Of a DNA stretch of 64,000 nucleotides, positions 7,445 through 14,857 are shown one piece after another. The translations under genes and the position numbers were made by a program. Each line of letters opens with the position of its first letter. Position 1 is the stretch's first letter. Where the stretch lies: assembly GCA_963786495.1 (NCBI GenBank), contig CAWAZL010000010.1, positions 205,841-269,840 on the forward strand, given 5' to 3'. This stretch comes from JALZKA01 sp963786495 (lineage in GTDB: Bacteria > Actinomycetota > Thermoleophilia > Solirubrobacterales > 70-9). Under the pieces are notes generated by a model. It was given only the letters and a program-made list of their open reading frames with translations, ran no database searches and was not told the DNA's origin.

Positions 7445-8947
7445 ATGTCTCGCAGGCGCAGAGGGAGAGGCGCGCGACTCGCGCTGGGCGCGGTCCTTGG
7501 CGTAGCGACGCTGGCTGGAGGCTCGCCGGCGGCTGCGCAGGTGCTGGTGCCCGGGATCGATCCGGGGCCGATCCCGAACCCGCTTGGCGGGGGCATGGCG
7601 CAGTTCGAGGGAGGGGCTGTGCACGCGGATCCGTTCGCGTTCCCGCCAACCCCGGAGCACCCGTTCATGGCGCCGAACGGTAAGTCGAACATCCACGTCG
7701 ACCCGTACCAGACGGACACGAACACGATCCGCGGCCCACTGGGAGAGACGACAACGGACTCCATCTTCTTTCTGCACGAGTGCGCGTCGATCACCTTCGA
7801 CTCGCAGGGACGGCTGGTGACGATCTGCGTCGGGGTCGAACGGCCGATCCTCGCTCTGCTGAACCCGGACACGCTGACTCCGCTGGCGACCTACGACCTG
7901 CCGCTACGCATTCCCGGGGCGGGGAGCAACCCATTCACCGACTTCTCGGGGGGCGGCTACTTCTATCTCGACGACAAGGACCGGGCGGTCATGCCGACCA
8001 CCGACCGGCACGTCTACGTGATCGCGCAGACGGACGAACCGGGGTTCGAACGGGTGGAGAACTACGACCTGAACGGGCCTGTGGCCTCGGACGACAAGGT
8101 GATCTCGGCGCTGCCCGACTGGCGTGGGCGAATCTGGTTCGCAACGGTCAAGGGCGTGGTTGGGTGGATCAACCCCAGGTCTGGGGCGGTCCACTCGAAG
8201 GACCTCGGCGAGCGCATCGGCAACTCGTTCGCGGTTGACGAGAAAGGCGCCGTCTACATGGTTACCGACGCGGCGCTTTATCGCCTGCGCGCCCGAAAGG
8301 GCAAGGTAAAAGAGCAGTGGCGGCGCAAGTATCCGAACACCGGCCTTGTGAAGCCCGGGCAGACGCAAGCGGGGTCGGGGACGACTCCGACGCTCCTGGC
8401 TGGCGGAAGGCTGGTCGCGATCACAGACAATGCAGACCCGATCAACGTGCTCGCCTTCAAGCGTGCGGTAAGACCGCGCGGTAAGCGCCTCGTCTGCAAG
8501 GAGCCGGTGTTCGAAGCGGGCGCTTCGGCGACCGACCAGAGCCTGATCGGTGCCGGACGGACTCTTATCGCCGAGAACAACTACGGGTACTCGATCCCCA
8601 ACACCGAGCTGGGCGGCACCAGCGAGCCGGGGCTTCAGGCCGTGCGCATCAAGCGCGGGCTCGGCGGCTGCCGCACCGTGTGGCGCTCGGAGGAGGTCGC
8701 GCCGTCGGTCGTTCCGAAGGCATCGTCGAAGACTGGCCTGGTCTACACGTACACGAAGCCGGAGGGGACGGGGACCGACGACCCGTGGTACCTGACGGCG
8801 CTCGATTTCGAGACCGGGAAGACGCGCTGGAAGCGACTTGCCGGCGAGGGGCTCGGCTTCAACAACAACTATGCGCCGATCACCATCGGCCCCGGCGGGC
8901 GGATCTACCTTGGCGTCCTCGGCGGAATGGTCGCTTTCTTCCCCTGA
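7445..8947 (+). CDS. Secreted beta-propeller protein (PQQ/SMP-30-like)
   Basis: A 500-residue exported protein. The N-terminus is strongly basic (SRRRRGRGARL) followed by a hydrophobic stretch and an AQ-type cleavage site near residue 32. The mature part has repeated strands such as GRIWFATVKGVVGWINP, GAVYMVTDAALYRL and GRIYLGVLGGMVAFF, typical of PQQ-like or gluconolactonase-like propellers. No catalytic residues could be assigned. A TAGCCT box at 7430-7435 lies 9 bases before ATG 7445. It precedes the acylase gene by only about 47 bases on the same strand, so the two exported proteins may be co-expressed. Confidence 0.75.
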   Translation: MSRRRRGRGARLALGAVLGVATLAGGSPAAAQVLVPGIDPGPIPNPLGGGMAQFEGGAVHADPFAFPPTPEHPFMAPNGKSNIHVDPYQTDTNTIRGPLGETTTDSIFFLHECASITFDSQGRLVTICVGVERPILALLNPDTLTPLATYDLPLRIPGAGSNPFTDFSGGGYFYLDDKDRAVMPTTDRHVYVIAQTDEPGFERVENYDLNGPVASDDKVISALPDWRGRIWFATVKGVVGWINPRSGAVHSKDLGERIGNSFAVDEKGAVYMVTDAALYRLRARKGKVKEQWRRKYPNTGLVKPGQTQAGSGTTPTLLAGGRLVAITDNADPINVLAFKRAVRPRGKRLVCKEPVFEAGASATDQSLIGAGRTLIAENNYGYSIPNTELGGTSEPGLQAVRIKRGLGGCRTVWRSEEVAPSVVPKASSKTGLVYTYTKPEGTGTDDPWYLTALDFETGKTRWKRLAGEGLGFNNNYAPITIGPGGRIYLGVLGGMVAFFP

Positions 8948-8994
8948 TAACTTCTCAGCGTCAAGTCGCAGCGGGACTCAAGGAGGAGGACCGG

Positions 8995-11211
8995 TTGGTT
9001 TCGAGGATTCGGGTACTGAGTGCAGGTGTCGTCATAGCGCTTGCGATCACGGCCCAGCCGGCCGCCGCGGAGGACTACGCGTCGACCGCGCGGAACATCG
9101 TTCCTTCCGGGCAGTACGGCGCGTTCCCCGCACCGGCAGCAGCAGACGATCAGGCCGTCCTTTATGACGGCCTCACGCCTCTCTTCGACAACGTCTCCAC
9201 CGGTGACCTGAGTACCTACTTCAAGTCCGAGGCTCTCGGCAGCCTCGGGACCGACGGTCCCGGCGCGGTCGAGACGCTGGTTCCCGCGCGGCCGGGAGTC
9301 ACTGTCACCCGCGACGCCTTCAACGTCCCGCACATCGAGGCTGCGACGGCCGAGGACGGCATCTGGGCCGCCGGCTATCTGACGATGGAAGACCGCGGCA
9401 ACCTGCTCGCATCCGCGCGGTACAACGGCAGGGCGGCAGCGCTCGACATTCCGGGACTCAGCGCCATCGGCCTCACAGCGGCACGGCAGACCTTCTCGCC
9501 CAGCGCCGAGACCGAGGCGATCCTCGCCAAGCAGGCGAAGGTGCTGGAGAACGCCGGCCCCGAAGGGGAGGCGGTGCTCGCGGATATCGACACCTTCATC
9601 GCCGGAATGAACGCCTACCTCTCGACCCACGGCGGCACTCAGGCGCAGTTCACGCGCAACGACATCTTTGCCCTCAACGCATTCAAGAGCCAGTTTCTCG
9701 GCCGCGGCGGCGGTGACGAGGCACGCCGCTCGCAGTTCCTTGGAGGCCTCCAGGAGCGGCTGGGCGACGAGGAGGGCATGAGCGTCTTCAACGACCTTCG
9801 CCAGTTCAAGAACCCGGAGTCGCCGACCACGATTGACGGCGAATTCAACTACGGCAAGATCCCGGCTGAGGCGAAGGGCAGCCATATTGTCGATCCCGGC
9901 ACCTTCGAGTCGACTCCCGCAGTCCCACGCAGCCTTGCCGAGCGCACTTCGTATCCGCCACAGCAGGCTTCGAACACGCTGATGATCACCGGCGACAAGT
10001 CGGAGACGGGCGATCCGTTGATGGTCGGTGGCCCGCAGATCGGCTACTTCTATCCCGGCTTCACATACGAGATGGACATGGACGCGGGCGACCTCCAGTG
10101 GCGCGGCGTCACCTCGGCGCCGTTCCCCGGTTACATGCTCATCGGGCGCGGCGAAGACTTCGCGACCACGCTCACTTCCGCCTCGGCAGACGTGATCGAC
10201 GAGTACTCGGAGAAGCTCTGCGGCGGCTCGGACACCAAGTACAAGTACAAGGGCGAGTGCCGGAAGATGGAGACCGTCAACGCAGGAACGCTCAGCAACG
10301 CGCCCGTCACTTACAACACCACGGTCCACGGGCCCGTGGTCGGGTACGCGGAGGTCAACGGTAAGCGGGTTGCGATCGCCGAGAAGCGTGCGGGCTTCGG
10401 CAAGGACTCGCTCGACCTGCTTTTCAACCGTCGGATCTCCAACGGCTCGGTTGCGAGCTACCAGGACTTCTTTGAGGCCGCGGCCCTGACGCCGCAGACC
10501 TTCAACTCGTTCTACATCGACACCGACCACGTCGCCGAGTACACGGCGGGCAAGCTGCCGATCCGCAACGGGAAGGTTGACCCCGGCCTGCTGACCAAGG
10601 GCAACGGCAAGTATGAGTGGAAGGGCTACCTCGAGGCGGACAAGCACCCGCAGGGGATCGATCCGGCTGACGGGACGATGACCAACTGGAACGAGACCGT
10701 CGCGCACGGCTTTGCTGCCGCGGACGACAACTTCGGCCGCAACGGCTCGGTCATGCGCGTCGATCTGCTCGACGAGAACCTCGCGGACCTCATCGGCGGC
10801 GACGCCAAGTGGAACCTCGCCGAGGTGACGGCGGCGATGAACGCCGCGGCGACGCAGGACGTGCGCGCAGTTCGCACGGTGCCGCTGCTGGCCACCCTGC
10901 TCGACGGTGCCCCCGCACCTCCGAGTCCGCTGGCGGGTCAGGCGCTCGACATCCTCGAGGACTGGAACGCCGAGGGAGGCAGCCGACTCGACGTGGACCT
11001 CGACGGTGATATCGATCATCCCGGCGCCGCGATCATGGACCGCGCCTGGCCCAAGATCGCCGACGCGTTCATGGAGCCGCAGCTTGGACCGCAGCTCAAC
11101 GAGCTCGCGAGCCTGTTCTCGCGCTACGACTTGCCGCCGGGCGGCCAGTACTCCGGTTGGCACCAGTACTTCGACAAGGACATCCGAAGCCTCCTGGGTC
11201 AGACAGGTTGA
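8995..11211 (+). CDS. Penicillin acylase family hydrolase (main part, frameshifted near its end)
   Basis: A secreted N-terminal-nucleophile hydrolase related to penicillin G acylase and quorum-quenching acylases. TTG 8995 is preceded by a near-perfect AGGAGGAGGA at 8981-8990 and starts a signal peptide (about residues 1-25, ending AAAED). The alpha part contains VTRDAFNVPHI and DGIWAAGYLTMEDR. The self-cleavage site and beta-chain nucleophile is the Ser of QQASNTLMI, about residue 326, followed by the GGPQIGYF strand. The frame stops at TGA 11209-11211 just after SLLGQ, but the conserved C-terminus continues in the next frame (11207-11461). One extra base near 11206 explains this; the repaired protein would be 821 residues, normal for the family. 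Confidence 0.85.
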   Translation: MVSRIRVLSAGVVIALAITAQPAAAEDYASTARNIVPSGQYGAFPAPAAADDQAVLYDGLTPLFDNVSTGDLSTYFKSEALGSLGTDGPGAVETLVPARPGVTVTRDAFNVPHIEAATAEDGIWAAGYLTMEDRGNLLASARYNGRAAALDIPGLSAIGLTAARQTFSPSAETEAILAKQAKVLENAGPEGEAVLADIDTFIAGMNAYLSTHGGTQAQFTRNDIFALNAFKSQFLGRGGGDEARRSQFLGGLQERLGDEEGMSVFNDLRQFKNPESPTTIDGEFNYGKIPAEAKGSHIVDPGTFESTPAVPRSLAERTSYPPQQASNTLMITGDKSETGDPLMVGGPQIGYFYPGFTYEMDMDAGDLQWRGVTSAPFPGYMLIGRGEDFATTLTSASADVIDEYSEKLCGGSDTKYKYKGECRKMETVNAGTLSNAPVTYNTTVHGPVVGYAEVNGKRVAIAEKRAGFGKDSLDLLFNRRISNGSVASYQDFFEAAALTPQTFNSFYIDTDHVAEYTAGKLPIRNGKVDPGLLTKGNGKYEWKGYLEADKHPQGIDPADGTMTNWNETVAHGFAAADDNFGRNGSVMRVDLLDENLADLIGGDAKWNLAEVTAAMNAAATQDVRAVRTVPLLATLLDGAPAPPSPLAGQALDILEDWNAEGGSRLDVDLDGDIDHPGAAIMDRAWPKIADAFMEPQLGPQLNELASLFSRYDLPPGGQYSGWHQYFDKDIRSLLGQTG

Positions 11212-11461
11212 GCAGCCGTATGAGAACGATTACTGCGGCGGCGGCGACCTGAGCTCGTGCCAGGTCGACGTCTGGGCGGCGCTTGACGAAGCGGCGACTG
11301 AGTTGGAGACCGAGCAGGGGGCAGACCCCCTGGCTTGGCGTTCAGACGCCGTGCGCGAGCGGATCTCCTTCACGGGAATCCCATTCCCGACGACGATGCG
11401 CTACGCGAACCGCCCGAGCGGGATCCAGCAAGTGATCTCGTTCGACAGCCACCGGCCCTAG
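11207..11461 (+). pseudogene. Detached C-terminal end of the penicillin acylase
   Basis: In the +1 frame the sequence reads VEQPYENDYCGGGDLSSC and ends SGIQQVISFDSHRP, which is the usual acylase C-terminus with its Cys pair and the final strand. It has no start codon or ribosome-binding site of its own, so it is not a separate gene. It belongs to the gene at 8995 and is separated by an apparent single-base insertion. Confidence 0.8.
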
Positions 11462-11488
11462 GGCGCAGCTGAACGGCAGAGCCAGCGA

Positions 11489-11494
11489 TAGGGT
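11489..11494 (+). promoter_or_regulatory. Leaderless-type -10 box (TAGGGT)
   Basis: TAGGGT ends 6 bases before GTG 11501. It probably drives the glyoxalase-fold gene and the overlapping SnoaL gene. Confidence 0.5.
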
Positions 11495-11500
11495 CCCTGT

Positions 11501-11857
11501 GTGGACCTGTTCGCCGGCATCTGTGTGAACGACTACGAAGCGGCGAAGGAGTGGTACGAGAGCTTCTTCGGACGGGAGCCGACCTTCGTCGCCCATGAGA
11601 CCGAATGTGTGTGGGACCTCGCCGACCACCGCTCGATCTTCATCCTCGAGGACGCGGAGCGTGCAGGGCACGCCACGCACACGATCTTCGTCGACGACCT
11701 GGAGACGATCGTGGACGAGATCGCGTCGCGCGGGATCAAGCCTGAGAAGCGGGAGACGTACAAGAACGGCGTTCGCAAGGCGACCTATCGCGACCCGGAC
11801 GGGAACGAGATCGGCTTCGGCGGCGCGCCGCTGGAGGCGACAGACGATGACGGGTGA
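11501..11857 (+). CDS. VOC (glyoxalase/bleomycin-resistance fold) protein
   Basis: A 118-residue protein with one vicinal-oxygen-chelate unit: the start DLFAGICVNDYEAAKEWYES and the end YRDPDGNEIGF are diagnostic of the fold. The metal-ligand pattern is incomplete compared with glyoxalase I, because there is no His at the first strand, so it may bind a ligand or use another chemistry. GTG 11501 follows a leaderless-type -10 box. The last 11 bases overlap the start of the SnoaL-like gene in another frame, which suggests coupling. Confidence 0.8.
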   Translation: MDLFAGICVNDYEAAKEWYESFFGREPTFVAHETECVWDLADHRSIFILEDAERAGHATHTIFVDDLETIVDEIASRGIKPEKRETYKNGVRKATYRDPDGNEIGFGGAPLEATDDDG

Positions 11858-12275
11858 GGGCGAGGTAACCGTCCGGCGCTGGTTCGATGGGATCAACCGG
11901 GCGACCTCCGCCGACGAAGCTATGACGGAGATCGGAGAGTTGCATCACGCCGAGATCGAGTTTGTGAACCCAAGCGACGCGTTGGAGGGAGGAACGCGGC
12001 GTGGCCCCGATGGCGTGAGGACCGCCATCGAGAACTACATCGCAGGCATTGGGCCTGAAGGGACGTTCGAGATCGACGAGGCGGTCGAGAGCGGAGATGA
12101 AGTCTTCGTCCGCGGGCGGAACCACGTGCGCGGGGCAACGAGCGGTATTGAGGTCGAAAGTCCGGCGATCGGATTGATCATCACCTTCCGCGACGGACTT
12201 ATCTACCGGGCGGAATGGTCATGGGATCCAGATTCGGCGCTCGAGGCGTTCAAGGGCGACCGGACCTCGGGCTAG
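11847..12275 (+). CDS. SnoaL-like (NTF2-fold) protein
   Basis: A 142-residue cone-shaped NTF2-like protein of the SnoaL group. It begins VRRWFDGINRATSADEAM, has the central GPDGVRTAIENYIAG helix, and ends with strands around GLIITFRDGLIYRAEWSWD. Such proteins are small isomerases, hydrolases or binding proteins; the ligand cannot be predicted. ATG 11847 overlaps the VOC gene end, so the two are likely translated together. Confidence 0.75.
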   Translation: MTGEGEVTVRRWFDGINRATSADEAMTEIGELHHAEIEFVNPSDALEGGTRRGPDGVRTAIENYIAGIGPEGTFEIDEAVESGDEVFVRGRNHVRGATSGIEVESPAIGLIITFRDGLIYRAEWSWDPDSALEAFKGDRTSG

Positions 12276-12294
12276 CCCCGGCGCGCTAACCCGC

Positions 12295-12669
12295 CTACTT
12301 CTCGATCAACTCGATGCGGTAATCGTCGGGGTCGCGGACGAAGCAGAGGCGCGAGCCGCCTTCGCGCACCTGGTAGGGAGGCTTCTCGGGCTCGATGCCG
12401 ATCCCGGCGAGCTGCTCGAGCGTGCCGTCTAGGTCTCCGGCCGTAATGGCGATGTGGCCGTAGCCGGTGCCGATGTCGTACGACTCGACGCCCGGGTTGT
12501 ACGTGAGCTCGAGGCGCGCGCCGTCGTCTGGGAGGCCCATGAAGATGTTGGTTGCGCCGTCCGGAAGGTCCATGCGCCGGAGCTCTTCGAAGCCGAGCTT
12601 TTCGTAGAAGTCGACGGACTTGTCGATGTCGGTGATGCGGTAGCAGGTATGGATTAGTTCAGAGGCCAT
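12295..12669 (-). CDS. gloA: Lactoylglutathione lyase-like glyoxalase I
   Basis: A 124-residue VOC enzyme. The four metal ligands of GloA are all in place: His7 (LIHTCYRI), Glu54 (RLELTYN), His72 (GHIAI) and Glu120 (RIELIEK). Glyoxalase I isomerises the hemithioacetal of methylglyoxal; in an actinobacterium the thiol partner may be mycothiol or another thiol rather than glutathione. The very long open frame continuing to 14337 is antisense shadow; ATG 12669 is supported by a minus-strand TAAGGT box 7 bases upstream. It is divergent from the transporter at 12733. Confidence 0.88.
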   Translation of the reverse strand: MASELIHTCYRITDIDKSVDFYEKLGFEELRRMDLPDGATNIFMGLPDDGARLELTYNPGVESYDIGTGYGHIAITAGDLDGTLEQLAGIGIEPEKPPYQVREGGSRLCFVRDPDDYRIELIEK

Positions 12670-12676
12670 GTCTTCG

Positions 12677-12682
12677 ACCTTA
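12677..12682 (-). promoter_or_regulatory. Leaderless-type -10 box (TAAGGT) of gloA
   Basis: On the minus strand TAAGGT ends 7 bases before ATG 12669. It defines the gloA start against the long shadow frame. Confidence 0.5.
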
Positions 12683-12732
12683 CCCGGGCGTGTGCGGGCG
12701 TAGACTCGGAAGCGAATTGAGAAAGTCTCGTA

Positions 12733-14652
12733 ATGGCTGAGCGCATGCCGCGGGAGGCGGCGCTCCGGAGGGTTCACGGCACGGGGGCGCTGTTCTCGGC
12801 GGCGTACGGCAACGTCGGCTCGTCGATCTACTACGCGCTCGGCCTGGTCGCGCTCTACGCGCTCGGCCTGACCCCGGTCACATTCATGATCGCGGGGCTG
12901 ATCTTCGCGTTCACGGCCGCGAGCTACGTAGAGGCAACGGTGCTTTATCCCGAGGCAGGCGGCTCGTCGAGCTTTGCCCGCCATGCCTTCAACGAGCTGG
13001 CGAGCTTCCTCGCGGCGTGGGCTCAGATGCTCACGTACATCGTCACGGTCGCGATCTCCGCCTTCTTCGTTCCGCACTACCTCGCCGTGTTCTGGGAGCC
13101 GTTGGGGAGCGGACCGGGCGACGTGATCTTCGGCGTGGGGCTGATCGTGGCGCTGGCGCTCTTGAACATCAAGGGGACGGAGGAGTCGGCGAAGCTCAAT
13201 CTCGTTCTTGCGATCGCGGACCTGCTGACGCAGATAGTCCTGGTCGGAATCGGCCTGTTCCTGGTCTTCGACGCCGACCTCCTGCTGAACCAGATCGATC
13301 TGGGTGTGGCGCCGACGGTCGGGGACTTTGCCTTGGGCATCGCCGTGGGGATGGTCGCTTACACCGGGATCGAGACGATCTCGAACATGGCCGAGGAGGC
13401 CAAGGAGGCTCACCGCACGATCCCGCGCGGGACGGGCTACGTGGTGGCGGCGGTGGTTGGTCTGTATGCGCTGCTGCCGGCGATCGCGCTGTCGGCGATG
13501 CCAGTCACTCAGAATGCGGCCGGCGAGTACACGACTGCACTGGGCACCGAGTTCGCCGACGATCCCGTGCTGGGCATCGTGGAGAATCTCGGGCTGGGGG
13601 TGGGTCTCACGGATGCGCTGGAGGTCTACGTGGGGATCCTGGCCGCGGTGATCCTTTTGATCGCGACGAACGCCGCCCTGATCGGTCTGTCGCGGCTGAC
13701 GTTCTCGATGGGCCAGTACCGCCAGCTCCCCGAGGCGCTGCGGCAGGTGCATCCGAAGTACAAGACCCCGTATGTCGCGCTGATCGTGTTCTCCGGCGTC
13801 GCGGTGCTTGTGATGGCGCCCGGGCAGACCGCGTTCCTGGGGACGATCTACGCTTTCGGCGCGACGCTTTCGTTCACAGTCGCGCACGTCTCGCTGATCC
13901 GATTGCGCAAGCTGCGCCCGCCTGACGAGCGGCCGAAGGCGAGCGACGGCTCGCGCCTCTGGCTTTCGCCGGGAAACGTCACGATCCGTGGCGTCAAGGT
14001 GCCGATCCTCGCGGTGCTTGGCGGCCTTGGGACGGCGGCGGCGTTCGTCGTGGCATGCGTGCTCGACCCGGTGGTTCTGGCTACCGGCGGCGGCTGGATG
14101 ATCGTGGGGACGGTCGGCTACGTCGCGTATCGGCGAAATCAGGGCTTGCCGCTTACGAAGACGGTGAAGGTGGCGCACCTTGCGCCGCTCGGCGTGGAGG
14201 AGCCCGAGTACGAGAGCGTCCTCGTGGTCTTCGAGGATGATCCGTTCAACGAGGAGATGGTCGCGACAGCGAAGGCGCTGGCGGCGAATCGCAGGAGGGC
14301 GATTCACGTGCTCTCCTTGATCACCGTGCCGACGCACCTGCCGCTGGATGCTGAGCTCGACAAGGAGGAGAGCGAAGCGCAGGCGAAGATCGAGCAGGCG
14401 AAGCTGATTTGCGGACAGCGGGTTACGGGGTCGCTGATCCGGGTTCGCCCGGGACAGGGTGCGGCGGCGATCGTGAAGTCGGCAAAGGCGCTGGGTGCGG
14501 CGGCGATCGTGATGCAGCTTCGCTACCGCGCCGGCGTGCCCGTGTACTCCAAGACGCTCCAGGCCGTGATGGCGAAGCGACCTTGCCGGGTGCTGGTGAC
14601 GGCGAGCCCGGAGGAGGCGCGCGCGGGGATCGTCACCTCGCCGCCTGTCTAG
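12733..14652 (+). CDS. APC-superfamily permease fused to a universal-stress-protein domain
   Basis: A 639-residue membrane protein. Residues ~15-470 hold about 12 hydrophobic segments of the amino acid-polyamine-organocation fold, starting with the substrate-binding unwound helix AAYGNVGSSIYYALG; GIETISNMAEEAKEAHR is also typical. Residues ~490-630 form a cytoplasmic Usp-like domain (VLVVFEDDPFNEEMVATAKA, then RVRPGQGAAAIVKSAKALGA, and RPCRVLVTASPE). The transported substrate is unknown. A TAGACT box lies at 12701-12706. It heads a same-strand cluster with a second APC-Usp fusion and two TrkA-like proteins. Confidence 0.85.
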   Translation: MAERMPREAALRRVHGTGALFSAAYGNVGSSIYYALGLVALYALGLTPVTFMIAGLIFAFTAASYVEATVLYPEAGGSSSFARHAFNELASFLAAWAQMLTYIVTVAISAFFVPHYLAVFWEPLGSGPGDVIFGVGLIVALALLNIKGTEESAKLNLVLAIADLLTQIVLVGIGLFLVFDADLLLNQIDLGVAPTVGDFALGIAVGMVAYTGIETISNMAEEAKEAHRTIPRGTGYVVAAVVGLYALLPAIALSAMPVTQNAAGEYTTALGTEFADDPVLGIVENLGLGVGLTDALEVYVGILAAVILLIATNAALIGLSRLTFSMGQYRQLPEALRQVHPKYKTPYVALIVFSGVAVLVMAPGQTAFLGTIYAFGATLSFTVAHVSLIRLRKLRPPDERPKASDGSRLWLSPGNVTIRGVKVPILAVLGGLGTAAAFVVACVLDPVVLATGGGWMIVGTVGYVAYRRNQGLPLTKTVKVAHLAPLGVEEPEYESVLVVFEDDPFNEEMVATAKALAANRRRAIHVLSLITVPTHLPLDAELDKEESEAQAKIEQAKLICGQRVTGSLIRVRPGQGAAAIVKSAKALGAAAIVMQLRYRAGVPVYSKTLQAVMAKRPCRVLVTASPEEARAGIVTSPPV

Positions 14653-14662
14653 AGTCGCCGCG

Positions 14663-14857
14663 ATGCCCGCTCCACGCCCAGATGAGGTCTACCGCGGTGC
14701 GACGCGGGTGATGTCGGTCGTGATCATCGTGTTCGGCCTGTTGATCGTCGGGCTGACGCTTGCGCGGGGTGGAGGCATCGCCGCTACGGGGCTTTGGATC
14801 GGCCTGGTGTTCTGCGGGCTGGGTGCAGGGCGGCTCTACCTGTCGCTACGAACGTGA
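14663..14857 (+). CDS. Small two-helix membrane protein
   Basis: A 64-residue protein with two hydrophobic segments (VMSVVIIVFGLLIVGLTLA and GLWIGLVFCGLGAGRLYLSL) and a short polar N-terminus. I recognise no family. ATG 14663 has a TAGAGT box 7 bases upstream that overlaps the stop codon of the preceding permease gene. Its stop overlaps the GTG of the next permease by 4 bases, so it could be an accessory subunit of that transporter. Confidence 0.7.
   Translation: MPAPRPDEVYRGATRVMSVVIIVFGLLIVGLTLARGGGIAATGLWIGLVFCGLGAGRLYLSLRT

Noticed and set aside
8905..11163. 752-codon minus-strand frame opposite the acylase
   Set aside because: Antisense of a clear Ntn hydrolase; composition is Arg/Val/Glu-rich without domains, and no promoter or ribosome-binding site fits.
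12295..14337. 680-codon open frame on the minus strand opposite the APC-Usp permease
   Set aside because: Only the last 125 codons (gloA, 12295-12669) are real. The rest is His/Arg/Asp-rich antisense translation of the permease, typical of high-GC shadows.
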